Position numbers and translations under genes: made by a program. The notes below the pieces were generated by a model. It did not search any database. It was given only the letters and a program-made list of their open reading frames with translations, and had not been told where the DNA came from. Of a stretch of 64,000 nucleotides of DNA, positions 1-9,070 are shown piece by piece; positions within the stretch are counted from its first letter, which is position 1; each line of letters opens with the position of its first letter. This DNA is from Draconibacterium orientale. GTDB taxonomy: Bacteria > Bacteroidota > Bacteroidia > Bacteroidales > Prolixibacteraceae. The stretch is taken from assembly GCF_000626635.1 (NCBI RefSeq), contig NZ_CP007451.1, positions 3,888,501 through 3,952,500 on the forward strand, given 5' to 3'.

Positions 1-158
1 CTTGTCCGCACGATGTATTGGCATTACACAAAGAGGTAAACAGCAAAGGGTATCATTATTCGTACATGGAAAATCCCGATGCTTGTATTGGATGCGCCAA
101 TTGTGGTGTTGTTTGCCCGGATACGTGCATAACGATTTATCGTGTAAAAGCCAGTTAG
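1..158 (+). CDS. korD: 2-oxoacid:ferredoxin oxidoreductase delta subunit (ferredoxin-like), 3' part only
   Basis: The window opens inside this gene; the reading frame begins at base 3 and ends at the TAG at 156-158. The visible 51 residues start with CPHDVL, the tail of a first [4Fe-4S] motif, and hold a complete second motif CIGCANCGVVCP. This is the two-cluster ferredoxin subunit that passes electrons from the catalytic subunits to free ferredoxin. It stands 63 bases upstream of the alpha subunit gene on the same strand, so it is the first gene seen of a kor/vor operon. The N-terminal half lies outside the window. The delta-subunit call is strong because of the neighbours; the motif alone would also fit other ferredoxins. 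Confidence 0.85.
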   Translation, partial: CPHDVLALHKEVNSKGYHYSYMENPDACIGCANCGVVCPDTCITIYRVKAS

Positions 159-221
159 AAAAGGATTAATTAAAAGGATGAAGGATTAATCAATCAACAA
201 TCGACAATTAAAAAATTAGAT

Positions 222-1343
222 ATGGGAGAATTAAGATTAATGAAAGGAAACGAGGTGTTGGCCGAGGCTGCCATCCGCTGCGGATGCGACGGTTATTTTG
301 GCTATCCCATAACACCTCAGTCGGAAGTGATGGAAACACTAATGGCACGCCAGCCCTGGAACGAAACAGGAATGACGGTACTACAAGCCGAAAGTGAAGT
401 TGCTTCGATAAACATGGTTTACGGTGCTGCGGCAACCGGTAAAAAGGTAATGACATCATCGTCGAGCCCGGGTATTAGCCTTATGGCCGAAGGGATTTCA
501 TACATTGCCGGAGCCGAACTACCTTGTTTAATAGTGAATGTGCAACGTGGCGGCCCCGGACTGGGAACTATTCAGCCATCGCAGGCCGATTATTTTCAGA
601 GTGTAAAAGGTGGTGGTCACGGCGATTATAAAATGATTGTGTTGGCACCGGCATCGGTTCAGGAAATGAACGACTTTGTGGATCTTGGTTTCGAGCTGGC
701 TTTTAAATACCGCAATCCGGCAATGATTTTGGCCGATGGAGCCATTGGACAAATGATGGAAAAAGTAGAACTGGCCGACCAAAAACCACGCTGGACAAAA
801 GAACAGATTGTGGAAATGAGCAGCGACTGGGCTACTACCGGAAAAACTGCCAACCGCAAAAAGAATATTGTTACTTCGCTGGAGATGGATTCCGATAAAA
901 TGGAAGAAAACAACCTGCGTTTCCAGAAGAAGTATCAGAAAATGGAAGAAGAGGAAGTGCGTTACGAAGCCATTCAGTGCGACGATGCAGAATTTGTAAT
1001 TGTAGCATTCGGAACATCGGCGCGTGTGTGCCAAAAGGCAGTGGAAATTGCCCGCGCAAAAGGATTGAAAGTTGGTTTGCTTCGTCCGATTACCTTGTTC
1101 CCGTTCCCGAAAAAAGCAATACAGGAACTGGCGCGCAAAGCTAAAGGATTCCTTTCGGTTGAAATGAGTGCCGGACAAATGGTGGAAGACATTAAATTGT
1201 CGGTTTACGAGGCCGGAAGCAATGCCCGTGTGAACCATTTCGGACGAATGGGAGGAATTATTCCAACACCCGACGAGGTGGTTGAGGCGCTGGAAGAAAA
1301 GTTTTCGTGGGAGTTAAGTTATGGAGTTAAACGTAGTTACTAA
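222..1343 (+). CDS. korA: 2-oxoacid:ferredoxin oxidoreductase alpha subunit (KorA/VorB type)
   Basis: The 373-aa product is the alpha subunit of a four-subunit, CoA-dependent 2-oxoacid:ferredoxin oxidoreductase, which decarboxylates 2-oxoglutarate or branched-chain 2-oxoacids to the acyl-CoA and reduces ferredoxin in the cytoplasm. The N-terminus (GYPITPQSEVMETL near residues 27-40, then TSSSSPGISLMAEG near 87-100) is the conserved pyrimidine-binding half of the thiamine diphosphate site in this family. Length is normal for VorB/KorA. The start ATG follows an A-rich leader; the next gene starts 13 bases after the stop. Homologues are often called VorB in databases, so the preferred substrate (2-oxoglutarate versus 3-methyl-2-oxobutanoate) cannot be settled from sequence alone. 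Confidence 0.9.
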   Translation: MGELRLMKGNEVLAEAAIRCGCDGYFGYPITPQSEVMETLMARQPWNETGMTVLQAESEVASINMVYGAAATGKKVMTSSSSPGISLMAEGISYIAGAELPCLIVNVQRGGPGLGTIQPSQADYFQSVKGGGHGDYKMIVLAPASVQEMNDFVDLGFELAFKYRNPAMILADGAIGQMMEKVELADQKPRWTKEQIVEMSSDWATTGKTANRKKNIVTSLEMDSDKMEENNLRFQKKYQKMEEEEVRYEAIQCDDAEFVIVAFGTSARVCQKAVEIARAKGLKVGLLRPITLFPFPKKAIQELARKAKGFLSVEMSAGQMVEDIKLSVYEAGSNARVNHFGRMGGIIPTPDEVVEALEEKFSWELSYGVKRSY

Positions 1344-1356
1344 ACCGGAGGAAATT

Positions 1357-2142
1357 ATGGACATTAAAGAAATTATAAAGCCGGAAAATCTGGTTTACCA
1401 AAAGTCGGAAGTTCTGAACGACGATGTTATGCACTACTGCCCGGGATGTTCTCATGGTGTAGTTCATAAAATATTGGCAGAATTGATAGAGGAAATGGGC
1501 CTTCAGGAAAAAACCGTTGGTGTTGCACCTGTAGGATGTGCCGTTTTTGCCTACAATTATATTGATATCGATTGGCAGGAAGCAGCGCACGGTCGTGCAC
1601 CGGCAGTGGCAACCGGTATTGTTCGCGTAAATCCTGATAATTTTGTTTTTACCTACCAGGGCGATGGCGACCTTGCATCGATAGGTGCAGGTGAAATAAT
1701 GCATGCCTGTAACCGCGGAGAGAATATTCTTGTGATCTTTATTAATAATGGAATTTACGGAATGACCGGCGGACAAATGGCACCAACCACACTGGAAGGA
1801 ATGGTTACCGCTACCACTCCTTTCGGACGTAATGTTGATTTGAACGGTTACCCAATGAAGATTACTAATCTGATCGCTCAGCTGCCCGGAACATCGTATG
1901 TAACACGCCAGGCGGTGCACACTGCAGCTACGGTCCGCAAGTGCAAACGATCGTTGAAAAAAGCCATTCAGAATGTGCTGGATAAAAAGGGAACTTCATT
2001 CGTAGAGGTGGTTTCAACCTGTAACTCGGGTTGGAAAATGAGTCCGGTGGAAGCCAATAACTGGATGGAAGAGAATATGATTCCGTATTATCCGTTGGGC
2101 GATTTGAAAGACAGTGTTAAAGGTGAACATTCGGATAATTAA
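1357..2142 (+). CDS. korB: 2-oxoacid:ferredoxin oxidoreductase beta subunit
   Basis: This 261-aa beta subunit binds thiamine diphosphate and the catalytic [4Fe-4S] cluster. Visible signatures are YCPGCSHG near residues 26-33 (cluster cysteines), GDGDLASIGAGE (the GDG of the ThDP/Mg motif) and IFINNGIYGMTGGQ (its NN end). A longer reading could begin at the ATG at 1321 inside korA, but the ATG at 1357 is preceded by a good GGAGG ribosome site at 1347-1351 and lies just after the korA stop, so I start there. It works with korA, korC and korD in one complex. Nothing is missing or broken. Confidence 0.92.
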   Translation: MDIKEIIKPENLVYQKSEVLNDDVMHYCPGCSHGVVHKILAELIEEMGLQEKTVGVAPVGCAVFAYNYIDIDWQEAAHGRAPAVATGIVRVNPDNFVFTYQGDGDLASIGAGEIMHACNRGENILVIFINNGIYGMTGGQMAPTTLEGMVTATTPFGRNVDLNGYPMKITNLIAQLPGTSYVTRQAVHTAATVRKCKRSLKKAIQNVLDKKGTSFVEVVSTCNSGWKMSPVEANNWMEENMIPYYPLGDLKDSVKGEHSDN

Positions 2143-2184
2143 AAGTTCAGCATTGAAGCATTAACGAATTAAAGCATTGAAATT

Positions 2185-2736
2185 ATGACAGAAGAAATGA
2201 TAATTGCCGGATTTGGCGGACAAGGTGTTCTCTCGATGGGTAAAATTCTTGCTTATTCGGGCATTATGGAAGACAAGGAAGTAACCTGGTTTCCGTCGTA
2301 TGGCCCCGAAATGCGCGGTGGAACGGCCAACGTTACTGTAATTGTTAGCGATACCCGCATTAGTTCGCCAATTTTACAGCAATTTGATACAGCCATTATT
2401 CTGAACCAACAAAGCATGGACAAATTTGAAAAGGCAGTAAAACCGGGCGGAACTTTATTGTACGATCCGAATGGTGTAATCCATCCACCAACGCGTACCG
2501 ATATCAACATTTTTAAAGTTGAAGCCACAAAAACAGCGGTAGAGATGGGTAACCCAAAAGTATTCAATATGATTGTTTTTGGAAGTTACCTGAAAGTACG
2601 ACCAATTCTATCGTTGGATAACGTGGAAAAAGGACTGGAAAAATCGCTTCCGGAACGTTACCATAAATTGATTCCGCTAAACCTGGAAGCCATTAAAAAA
2701 GGCCAGGAGATTGTGGAAGATGTACAACTGGTATAG
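2185..2736 (+). CDS. korC: 2-oxoacid:ferredoxin oxidoreductase gamma subunit
   Basis: The 183-aa product has the gamma-subunit signature GFGGQGVLSMGKIL at residues 9-22 and the conserved SYGPEMRGGTANVTV block near 38-52. The gamma domain covers the CoA/active-site face of this oxidoreductase family. It is the last gene of the kor operon, 42 bases after korB, and is followed by a strong hairpin terminator. Length is normal for a separate (unfused) gamma subunit. Confidence 0.92.
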   Translation: MTEEMIIAGFGGQGVLSMGKILAYSGIMEDKEVTWFPSYGPEMRGGTANVTVIVSDTRISSPILQQFDTAIILNQQSMDKFEKAVKPGGTLLYDPNGVIHPPTRTDINIFKVEATKTAVEMGNPKVFNMIVFGSYLKVRPILSLDNVEKGLEKSLPERYHKLIPLNLEAIKKGQEIVEDVQLV

Positions 2737-2768
2737 TAGAATATTTTAGCAAATTATAGCAGTTGGAT

Positions 2769-2816
2769 AAGGATCCGATTGGTAAATCTAAACTTTACGG
2801 ATCGGATCCTTTCTTT
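2769..2816 (+). terminator. Rho-independent terminator of the kor operon
   Basis: An 11-bp perfect stem (AAGGATCCGAT at 2769-2779 with ATCGGATCCTT at 2801-2811) holds an inner 5-bp stem (GTAAA/TTTAC) and runs into a T-rich stretch at 2810-2818. It ends at the stop codon of the convergent regulator gene. On the minus strand no T-tract follows, so it acts on the plus-strand operon. Confidence 0.75.
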
Positions 2817-4895
2817 TTACAAAAGTCCTTTTTCCTTTAGCGATTTTTTTATCCGTTTGTGATTCGCATTAAATTTATCTTCAATTTCACGAAATACCTT
2901 TTTATACTGCGGATGCTTCTGCAAATTCTCCATTAGCGGATCGATTGGTGTAAACAGAACCGTCCAGTAATGAAAGTTATCCTGCTTTGTGAACGCTTTT
3001 AAATAGTCGATAGCCTTATCGGTGTTTCCTTTATAGGAATTGTAAAATGCCAGCGAAAAATTACTGTAAATGGAAGGATCATTTTCTGCCCATGTTTTGT
3101 ATTGCTCCAAATATTTATCTGCCAATTCCTGCTCGCCCACTTTATCAAAAGTAACGCCTATTTTGCCGTTTTCCGACCGGTAGATTTCAAGGTTGTACAT
3201 TTCACGGGCTTCAACAAAGGCTTTGTAATAAACCGCCGCTGTTTCAAAATCGCGCAGGTAATAGTATGATTTCGCCACTTCCTGCAAAATATCGAGACGG
3301 GTTTTGTCTTTTTCAAAAGTAGCCAACAATGATTGGTTTAGCTGGTTCAGATCTTCATTCTTCGCATAATCGATATAGGCTTTTACGTATTGCGAGTAAA
3401 GGTTTTCGGGAAGGTATTCCAGTGAAATATCGATGTATTTTTCCGCTTCATCAACAAAACCCGATTGAATAAAAGCATTGCTGATGTGCAGGTAACTGTA
3501 ACTCGCCGCCGAAGAATCGTAGGCCGCAACAATATCAATTTCTAGCCCTTTCAAAGCATATTCCAGGTATTTCTCGGTATTGGGCAGGTAGTTCACATAC
3601 AATTCAACCAGAAAAATTAAAACCACATCCGAATTAGGGCTGATTTCCAACGCCTTTTCAAAATAGGGAAGAGCCAGTTCGTACTCGCTGTGCTCCATAT
3701 AAAAAAGCGCTTTAGCCGTCAAACTCTGTGGCAATTTCGAGTCGTGAAAAAGTGCCTGGTCGGCATAAAAATTTATCGAATCGGCAAATTGTTTTTCTGT
3801 TTTATTTTGGTCTAAAAGATAGAAGGCAATAGCAATTGCGGCATAAGAACGTGCAAATTCTTCATCGTGCTGGATGGCTTGTTTGAAATAAGGAATTGCT
3901 GTTCTCAGGTTAGCCTCGGTTGGTTTACCAAGCAAATCGTATCCTTTCAGAAACAGGTCGTAAGCTACCAGGTTATTGGTTGGTACCTTTTCAATGCGTT
4001 TTATTTCTTCAGGTGTCACGATTGCTTCAATTTGTTCGGCAATACTTTTTGCCACATCGGCCTGAAGTGTAAAAATGTCTTCCGTATCGCGGCGGTATTG
4101 CTGACTCCATAAATGTTTGTCGGTTTTAGCTTCTATCAATTGAATATTCAGCAGAATCTGGTTGCCAATTTTCTGCCCGCTGCCTTCAATCAGGTAGGTG
4201 GCATTTAGTTCGCGTGCAATTTCGGGTGTTGGTTTCGGATTGTTGCGATACTGCTCAACCGATGTTCGGCTAATTACCCGCAGATCCTTTATTTGTTGCA
4301 GGTTGTTCAGCGTTGCCTCCATCAGTCCGTTAATGATATAAACGTTTGTGGTGTCGTTGCTGTCGTTTAAAAAGGGTAGCACGGCAATTGATTTTACCTT
4401 ATTACCAGTGTCGGAAGCAGGGCGCAATACAAAGTACAACACCACCGCGATAACGGCAATTGCCAAAAAAGAGAGTAATAAAAACGGAAACTTCTTTTTC
4501 GGAACGGGTGCCTGTAATTCCTGCTCAGGTTCCACTTCTTGTTCTTCCTCCAGCTCCTTTCGATTGCCCATTTCGCCCGGAGGGTAACCATACAATTCGC
4601 GGAAGCATTTGATAAAATACGAGGGGCTGCCAAAACCAACCTTATACGAAATTTCCGAAACGGTGTACGAGCCTTCCTGAAGCAACTCGGCGGCATATTT
4701 TAAACGCACATTGCGAATAAACTGGCTGGCCGACAATTCGGTTAATTTTTTGATTTTTCGTAACAGGTTCGAGCGACTCATTCCAACCGCATCGGCCAAC
4801 TCCGAAACACCAAACTGCTCGTTGGATATGTTCTCCTCAACAAGCTGAGTAATTTGGTCTAGAAATTTTTTTTCTGCGGTGTTAAGATTTGGCAT
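2817..4895 (-). CDS. Membrane-anchored AraC-type HTH protein with TolB-like domain and TPR repeats
   Basis: The 692-aa protein has three parts. Residues ~10-110 form an AraC/XylS helix-turn-helix domain (VSELADAVGMSRSNLLRKIK, then the second helix pair ending in FRELYGYPPGEM). A single membrane helix lies at ~136-157. Residues ~168-290 resemble the TolB/FlgO-like segment found in adenylate-cyclase-type proteins (KSIAVLPFLNDSND, ISRTSVEQYR), and ~300-690 is a set of TPR helices. Bacteroidota have such hybrid regulators, in which the DNA-binding part faces the cytoplasm and the TPR part probably the periplasm. The target genes and signal are unknown. It is monocistronic and divergent from the acyltransferase gene. 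Confidence 0.75.
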   Translation of the reverse strand: MPNLNTAEKKFLDQITQLVEENISNEQFGVSELADAVGMSRSNLLRKIKKLTELSASQFIRNVRLKYAAELLQEGSYTVSEISYKVGFGSPSYFIKCFRELYGYPPGEMGNRKELEEEQEVEPEQELQAPVPKKKFPFLLLSFLAIAVIAVVLYFVLRPASDTGNKVKSIAVLPFLNDSNDTTNVYIINGLMEATLNNLQQIKDLRVISRTSVEQYRNNPKPTPEIARELNATYLIEGSGQKIGNQILLNIQLIEAKTDKHLWSQQYRRDTEDIFTLQADVAKSIAEQIEAIVTPEEIKRIEKVPTNNLVAYDLFLKGYDLLGKPTEANLRTAIPYFKQAIQHDEEFARSYAAIAIAFYLLDQNKTEKQFADSINFYADQALFHDSKLPQSLTAKALFYMEHSEYELALPYFEKALEISPNSDVVLIFLVELYVNYLPNTEKYLEYALKGLEIDIVAAYDSSAASYSYLHISNAFIQSGFVDEAEKYIDISLEYLPENLYSQYVKAYIDYAKNEDLNQLNQSLLATFEKDKTRLDILQEVAKSYYYLRDFETAAVYYKAFVEAREMYNLEIYRSENGKIGVTFDKVGEQELADKYLEQYKTWAENDPSIYSNFSLAFYNSYKGNTDKAIDYLKAFTKQDNFHYWTVLFTPIDPLMENLQKHPQYKKVFREIEDKFNANHKRIKKSLKEKGLL

Positions 4896-5229
4896 AGTTG
4901 TCAGCTGCGGATAATTACGATTCTAAAAATACAAAAACTGTTTGTTTGTTGCCTATTTCAATCGTTCTTTTGGTCATAATCTATTTTCTGCAGCGTGTTC
5001 TCTCGATGCTTTCATGTGCTACTAAATACATTGCATTAGCAGGCTTTTCAGGGCTTTGCGTCACGTTTTGCATCATAATTTACAGGCTTGCGTCATAAGT
5101 TTTAAGCCTTCAGCAAACTTCATATTCTTGGCTGCATAGTTCATTAGACTTGCATCGCGCTTCACCCGACCTTTACACTAACGAAAAACTTCGGACTTCG
5201 GGCTTCCGTTGTCCGGCAAAATAAAAATC
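4896..5229. other. Intergenic region between two divergent genes
   Basis: These 334 bases should hold the promoters of the AraC-type regulator (minus) and the acyltransferase (plus). I see no clear TAnnTTTG box. A 66-aa reading frame starting at a TTG at 4898 is hydrophobic but has no ribosome site and is probably chance. A short GC-rich stretch with repeated CTTCGG/TTCCG words precedes the acyltransferase start. Confidence 0.5.
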
Positions 5230-6954
5230 ATGAAAATACGAATTTATTTTCTCGACCATTTAAGAACTCTGATGATTTTCCTGGTTGTTGTTTTACACTC
5301 AGGATTGGTTTATGAACATGTTTTGCAAAACTCATGGATCGTTGTTGATCCTGTAAAAGCAAATTCAATCGGAATGATCCGTTTGTATCTCGACCTTTTT
5401 ATAATGTTTACGATCTTCTTTATCTCCGGCTATCTGGTTCCGATGTCGCTGAAGTCGAAAACAGCAATCGAATTTATTCAATCGAAAGTGAAACGTATTT
5501 TGATACCGTGGGTAATCGCCGTTTTTACTTTGATACCGGCTTATAAATTCATCTTTTTATATTCACGTGGTTTACCACAGGAAGAATGGTTTTCGTACTT
5601 CCACTTTTTTGAACGGGCCGGTAGCGACCTGAGTTTTTATGCCAACAACCCGGCACAGAACTGGTTGTGGTTTTTGCCTGTCCTTTTTATGTTTCAGGTG
5701 ATTTATTTGGCGTTGGCAAAAACCAAAGTGCTGTTGTTAAAAATAAATCTGAAAACAGCGGTCATAGTAATGTTTGTGGTTGGTGTAGTATCAAGTGTAA
5801 TCATTGCTCAACTGGGCCTTAACGGCTGGTACGATTCCGCTATTCTGCATTTTCAACGCGAGCGTTTGCTGGTTTACTTTATGTCGTTTTTGCTTGGCTC
5901 ACTTTGCTACAAACTAAAGGTGTTCGAATCAACTAAAAAGAACAAACGACTTTATATTATTGCCAATGTTGTGTTGACATTCACTCTGGGAATTTTTACC
6001 GCCGTTGCATTGAATACCTTTTTCAATATTATCGATCCGCAACGTAATTACTATTTTATTTCGCAGTTTGCCGACCGCGTTGCATATTATGCTTTTGGCC
6101 TGGCTTCGCAATTTACTTTGCTGTATATATTCCTTTATGGTTTCCGTCACAGCCTAAACAAAAGGTATGTGTTAATGGACGAACTGAACCGCAATTCTTA
6201 CTCGGTTTATATCATTCATACTATTGTATTGGGAGTGGTTGCACTCTCGCTAATGGCGTTACCTGTTCCGCCCATGGTAAAATTTCTGATGGTTACAATA
6301 TTGACTTTTGGCCTTTCAAACCTGCTTATTTACTCGTGGCGAACCATTCGTCAGCGCGAGATTAACACAAAAACCGTTGCTACTGCAATACTATCGCTAG
6401 TAATTGTAATGGCTGCCTTTACTGCTTATCCCGAAACAACAAACACTGAAGAACAGCAAACAGAAACAACAGAAACAAGCCCAGCACCTCAAAGCGGGAA
6501 CAGTATTCATGCAGCAGTAATTGCCGGTGATGTAGAAGCTGTAAAAGCCATAATTGCATCGGGAGCCGACTTGAATGAAAAAGAACCTGCCGGTGGTTCA
6601 AGCCCGTTAATGACGGCCTGTGTATTCGGGAAAACAGAAATTGCCCAAGTATTGATAGAATCCGGTGCCGACCTGAACGTAACCAATAACGATGGTTCTA
6701 CGGCTTTACACACCGCTGCTTTTTTCTGCCGAACCGAAATAGTTAAAGCATTATTAAACAAAGGAATCGATACTTCCGTAGTAAATAATTCAGGTGCCAC
6801 TGCTGCACAGTCGGTTATGGCTCCTTTTGAAGCAGTGAAAGGAATTTATGAATATTTTGCCAGGGTGTACGAGCCACTCGGACTTCAACTTGATCCGAAC
6901 AGGATTGAAAAAACTCGCCCTGAAATTGCTGAGATGATATCGACTAACTCATAA
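5230..6954 (+). CDS. Acyltransferase-3 family membrane protein with C-terminal ankyrin repeats
   Basis: I start at the ATG at 5230; an upstream TTG in frame (5209) is unlikely. The first ~390 of 574 residues are an acyltransferase-3 type membrane domain: an N-terminal FLDHLRTLMIFLVVVLHSG, whose conserved His is typical of the family, then about ten membrane helices. Such enzymes move acyl groups onto sugars or glycans at the membrane. After a Thr/Glu-rich linker (~400-420) come three ankyrin-type repeats at ~425-525 (SIHAAVIAGDVEAVKAII, PLMTACVFGKTEIAQVLI, ALHTAAFFCRTEIVKALL). The ankyrin part is a protein-binding module. The acyl acceptor is unknown; the gene stands alone. Confidence 0.8.
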   Translation: MKIRIYFLDHLRTLMIFLVVVLHSGLVYEHVLQNSWIVVDPVKANSIGMIRLYLDLFIMFTIFFISGYLVPMSLKSKTAIEFIQSKVKRILIPWVIAVFTLIPAYKFIFLYSRGLPQEEWFSYFHFFERAGSDLSFYANNPAQNWLWFLPVLFMFQVIYLALAKTKVLLLKINLKTAVIVMFVVGVVSSVIIAQLGLNGWYDSAILHFQRERLLVYFMSFLLGSLCYKLKVFESTKKNKRLYIIANVVLTFTLGIFTAVALNTFFNIIDPQRNYYFISQFADRVAYYAFGLASQFTLLYIFLYGFRHSLNKRYVLMDELNRNSYSVYIIHTIVLGVVALSLMALPVPPMVKFLMVTILTFGLSNLLIYSWRTIRQREINTKTVATAILSLVIVMAAFTAYPETTNTEEQQTETTETSPAPQSGNSIHAAVIAGDVEAVKAIIASGADLNEKEPAGGSSPLMTACVFGKTEIAQVLIESGADLNVTNNDGSTALHTAAFFCRTEIVKALLNKGIDTSVVNNSGATAAQSVMAPFEAVKGIYEYFARVYEPLGLQLDPNRIEKTRPEIAEMISTNS

Positions 6955-7118
6955 TTTTAAAAACCATAGAATGAGCTTCAGGTAGGAATTCGATTTTATA
7001 TTGAGTAATCCAACCATGGTTTTCCCCAGCGGCAACTGGGCCGGAAAATCGAAGCTTTTCAAATTGGTACGTCAGTAAATTTTGACTGCAATAGAAATGC
7101 GAGGTAACTATTTACCCA

Positions 7119-7224
7119 TTTCCCCTCAAAAGGGGAAAACTTTACAAAGACAGGACAGTGGCATTAATGAAACAAAAGCATAATCAGAGCTTGCTCCCCT
7201 CGCGAGGGGAGCTCCCGAGAGGCT
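7119..7224. repeat. Dispersed two-hairpin element, copy 1
   Basis: Two GC-rich palindromes (TTTCCCC...GGGGAAA at 7119-7138 and GCTCCCCT-CGCG-AGGGGAGC at 7193-7212) lie about 55 bases apart. The same plan, hairpin - variable spacer - hairpin - GGGAGCTCCC tail, recurs at 9805-9916 and, inverted, at 43564-43700. The IS110-type element begins at or just after its right end. Confidence 0.6.
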
Positions 7225-8467
7225 GTATGTTTGTAAAAGTGCATAAGCATCCAAGTTTTGTAAATTAGTTTTTGCGAAACAAAAAAAGATGAACACTTAT
7301 GCAAGGGAAAGTTAAAATAATTAGTTTTCAGGGACAAAACATTTATATAGGAATCGATGCCCATTTAAAAAATTGGACAGTAACGGTAATGACTGAAAAT
7401 AGTTTAACCAAGACGATATCACAAGATCCTGATGCAGGGACTTTGTATACTTACCTTCAACGTACTTTTCCCGGGGGTAATTATTTATCTGCTTATGAAG
7501 CTGGTTTCTGTGGATTCAGCGCTCACCGAAATTTAGAGAAGTATGGTATAAAAAGTATTGTAGTCAATCCAGCCGATATTCCGACTACAGATAAAGAACG
7601 CAAACAAAAAGAAGATCGTCGCGATAGTCGTAAGATAGCCCGTTCATTAAAGAACGGGGAACTCACCGGTATTCATGTCCCTGATAAAGAAACAGAAGAA
7701 CTAAGGTCGCTGGTACGTTACCGTAAAACATTGGTAAAAGAAATATCAAGACATAAAAGCCGGATAAAATCACATCTTCATTGTTTTGGTATTGCGATTC
7801 CCGGCCCCCTGGCCCAGGCTTCCACATACTGGTCCGGGAAATTTACCCAATGGCTCGAAGAGGTACAACAGTCTACTCCTTATGGAGGTATGGTTTTACA
7901 AAGCACATTGGCAACAGTAAAACATTTAAGGGCAGAGCTGTTAAAAATAAACCGTAAGTTAAGAGAGCTGGAGAAAGAAGTGATGTATGGTTTTAAGATC
8001 AAGCTACTCAGGAGTATTCCTGGTATAGGCTTGATAGTAGCAGTTACCCTGCTTTCAGAACTTGAAACTATTTTACGGTTCAAGAACCTTGATAAATTGT
8101 GTTCATTTGTTGGGCTTGTGCCCAGAACAAATACATCAGGAGAGAATGATAAAACAGGAAAGATTACTTCTCGTTCAAACAAGCCACTTAGAGGCATAAT
8201 TATAGAAGCCGCCTGGATAGCTTCACGGAACGATCCGGCTTTGGCACAGTGTTACTTAGAACTTTGTAAAAGAATGAAGCCCAACAAGGCAATTATAAAA
8301 ATTGCAAAGAAATTATTGAACAGGATAAGATATGTAATGAAAAATGAAAAAGAATATGTGCATTCAGTTGTACAGTAAAATCCAGACTGGTGCTAAAAAC
8401 ACTTCAATGATAAAGAGACCGTTACTTTGCCCTTGCAGCCCGTAAGGTGTCTGTTTCCGAGAGGCTG
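7214..8467 (+). mobile_element. IS110-family insertion sequence (ends tentative)
   Basis: The 11-bp word CCGAGAGGCTG occurs at 7214-7224 and again at 8457-8467 and brackets the transposase gene, giving an element of ~1.25 kb, normal for IS110. IS110 elements usually lack terminal inverted repeats, so the ends are inferred only from this direct repeat; the true right end could lie further downstream. The left end abuts a palindromic repeat; members of this family often target such repeats. Confidence 0.5.
7299..8378 (+). CDS. IS110-family transposase (DEDD recombinase)
   Basis: This 359-aa protein has the two-part IS110 layout: an N-terminal RuvC-like DEDD domain (YIGIDAHLKNW near residues 16-26, SAYEAGFCGF near 66-75, then DRRDSRKIARSLKNG near 106-120) and a C-terminal Transposase_20 domain (IPGIGLIVAVTLLSEL near 240-255 and the segment with GKITSRSNKPLRG near 285-297, where the catalytic Ser of the family lies). 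It looks intact. It catalyses recombination of the element, in characterised members guided by a structured non-coding RNA encoded next to the transposase. A start at the ATG 7299 is supported by an A-rich leader with AAAGATG just before. Confidence 0.93.
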   Translation: MQGKVKIISFQGQNIYIGIDAHLKNWTVTVMTENSLTKTISQDPDAGTLYTYLQRTFPGGNYLSAYEAGFCGFSAHRNLEKYGIKSIVVNPADIPTTDKERKQKEDRRDSRKIARSLKNGELTGIHVPDKETEELRSLVRYRKTLVKEISRHKSRIKSHLHCFGIAIPGPLAQASTYWSGKFTQWLEEVQQSTPYGGMVLQSTLATVKHLRAELLKINRKLRELEKEVMYGFKIKLLRSIPGIGLIVAVTLLSELETILRFKNLDKLCSFVGLVPRTNTSGENDKTGKITSRSNKPLRGIIIEAAWIASRNDPALAQCYLELCKRMKPNKAIIKIAKKLLNRIRYVMKNEKEYVHSVVQ

Positions 8468-9070
8468 CGGCTCTTATCTATAATAAATTGAACACAGGTA
8501 TGCGGCCCGTTTTTAGGTGTCCGTTAATAGAAGGGTGTTTTTATAGACCGGATTTGGAAAACCAGGAGGGGTAACCAACGGCGAAATTTTATACCGAAGG
8601 TTACTTCAAATCCTTAGCGGGCATCGAACCCGCTAAGGATTTAACCAGGAGAGGAAAACCTGCTGGCTCTGTATTGCCCGAAGGTATTATTTTGAAGAAA
8701 TACAAATAGCTAATAATGAGCAAAATGCTAAAAATAAAATTTGGATTACAACATAGAAGGGCAAGGGGTAAAAAATGAAATATTGACATTGAAAGCGAAG
8801 CAATCTAAAACTTATCTAAAATGAAAAACACCTGCTCAGCAAGAAAAGAAGCCCGAACCCTGCTGTTTAAATTGGGGTGCACCGGGGCAATATTTGCGGT
8901 GGTAAATAAAAACTTCGGACAGCGCGACAGTGAAGAGGAAAAGGCAACCGGACCCTTATGTGGCGAAGTTTTGCAAGAGAGCCATTTAATTCACCGGTTT
9001 TTTAATCCTACATAAACTAACATAACCAGCGGGCAATCGTATAGAGTACTATATATCAAAATCGGGGATT
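8379..9070. other. Non-coding stretch after the IS110 transposase
   Basis: The first ~90-250 bases probably belong to the insertion sequence and may encode its guide RNA. A perfect 14-bp hairpin lies at 8608-8642 (AAATCCTTAGCGGG / CCCGCTAAGGATTT, 7-base loop) with no T-tract, so it is not a standard terminator. A 64-codon frame from the ATG at 8821 follows an A-rich leader but resembles nothing I know; I treat it as doubtful. The last ~60 bases are the leader of the next gene. Confidence 0.5.
8608..8642. repeat. Perfect 14-bp inverted repeat
   Basis: Arms 8608-8621 and 8629-8642 pair completely around the loop CATCGAA. It lies 230 bases after the transposase stop and has no T-run on either side. 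It could be a structured end of the mobile element or a protein-binding palindrome. Confidence 0.6.

Noticed and set aside
528..1238. 236-aa minus-strand frame inside korA
   Set aside because: Low-complexity antisense shadow of korA; composition follows the codon bias of the sense strand and there is no ribosome site.
4898..5098. 66-aa hydrophobic frame upstream of the acyltransferase
   Set aside because: Starts with TTG, no ribosome site, within a divergent promoter region; probably chance.
8821..9015. 64-aa frame after the IS110 element
   Set aside because: ATG with A-rich leader, but composition is poor and no family is recognised; not kept as a gene.
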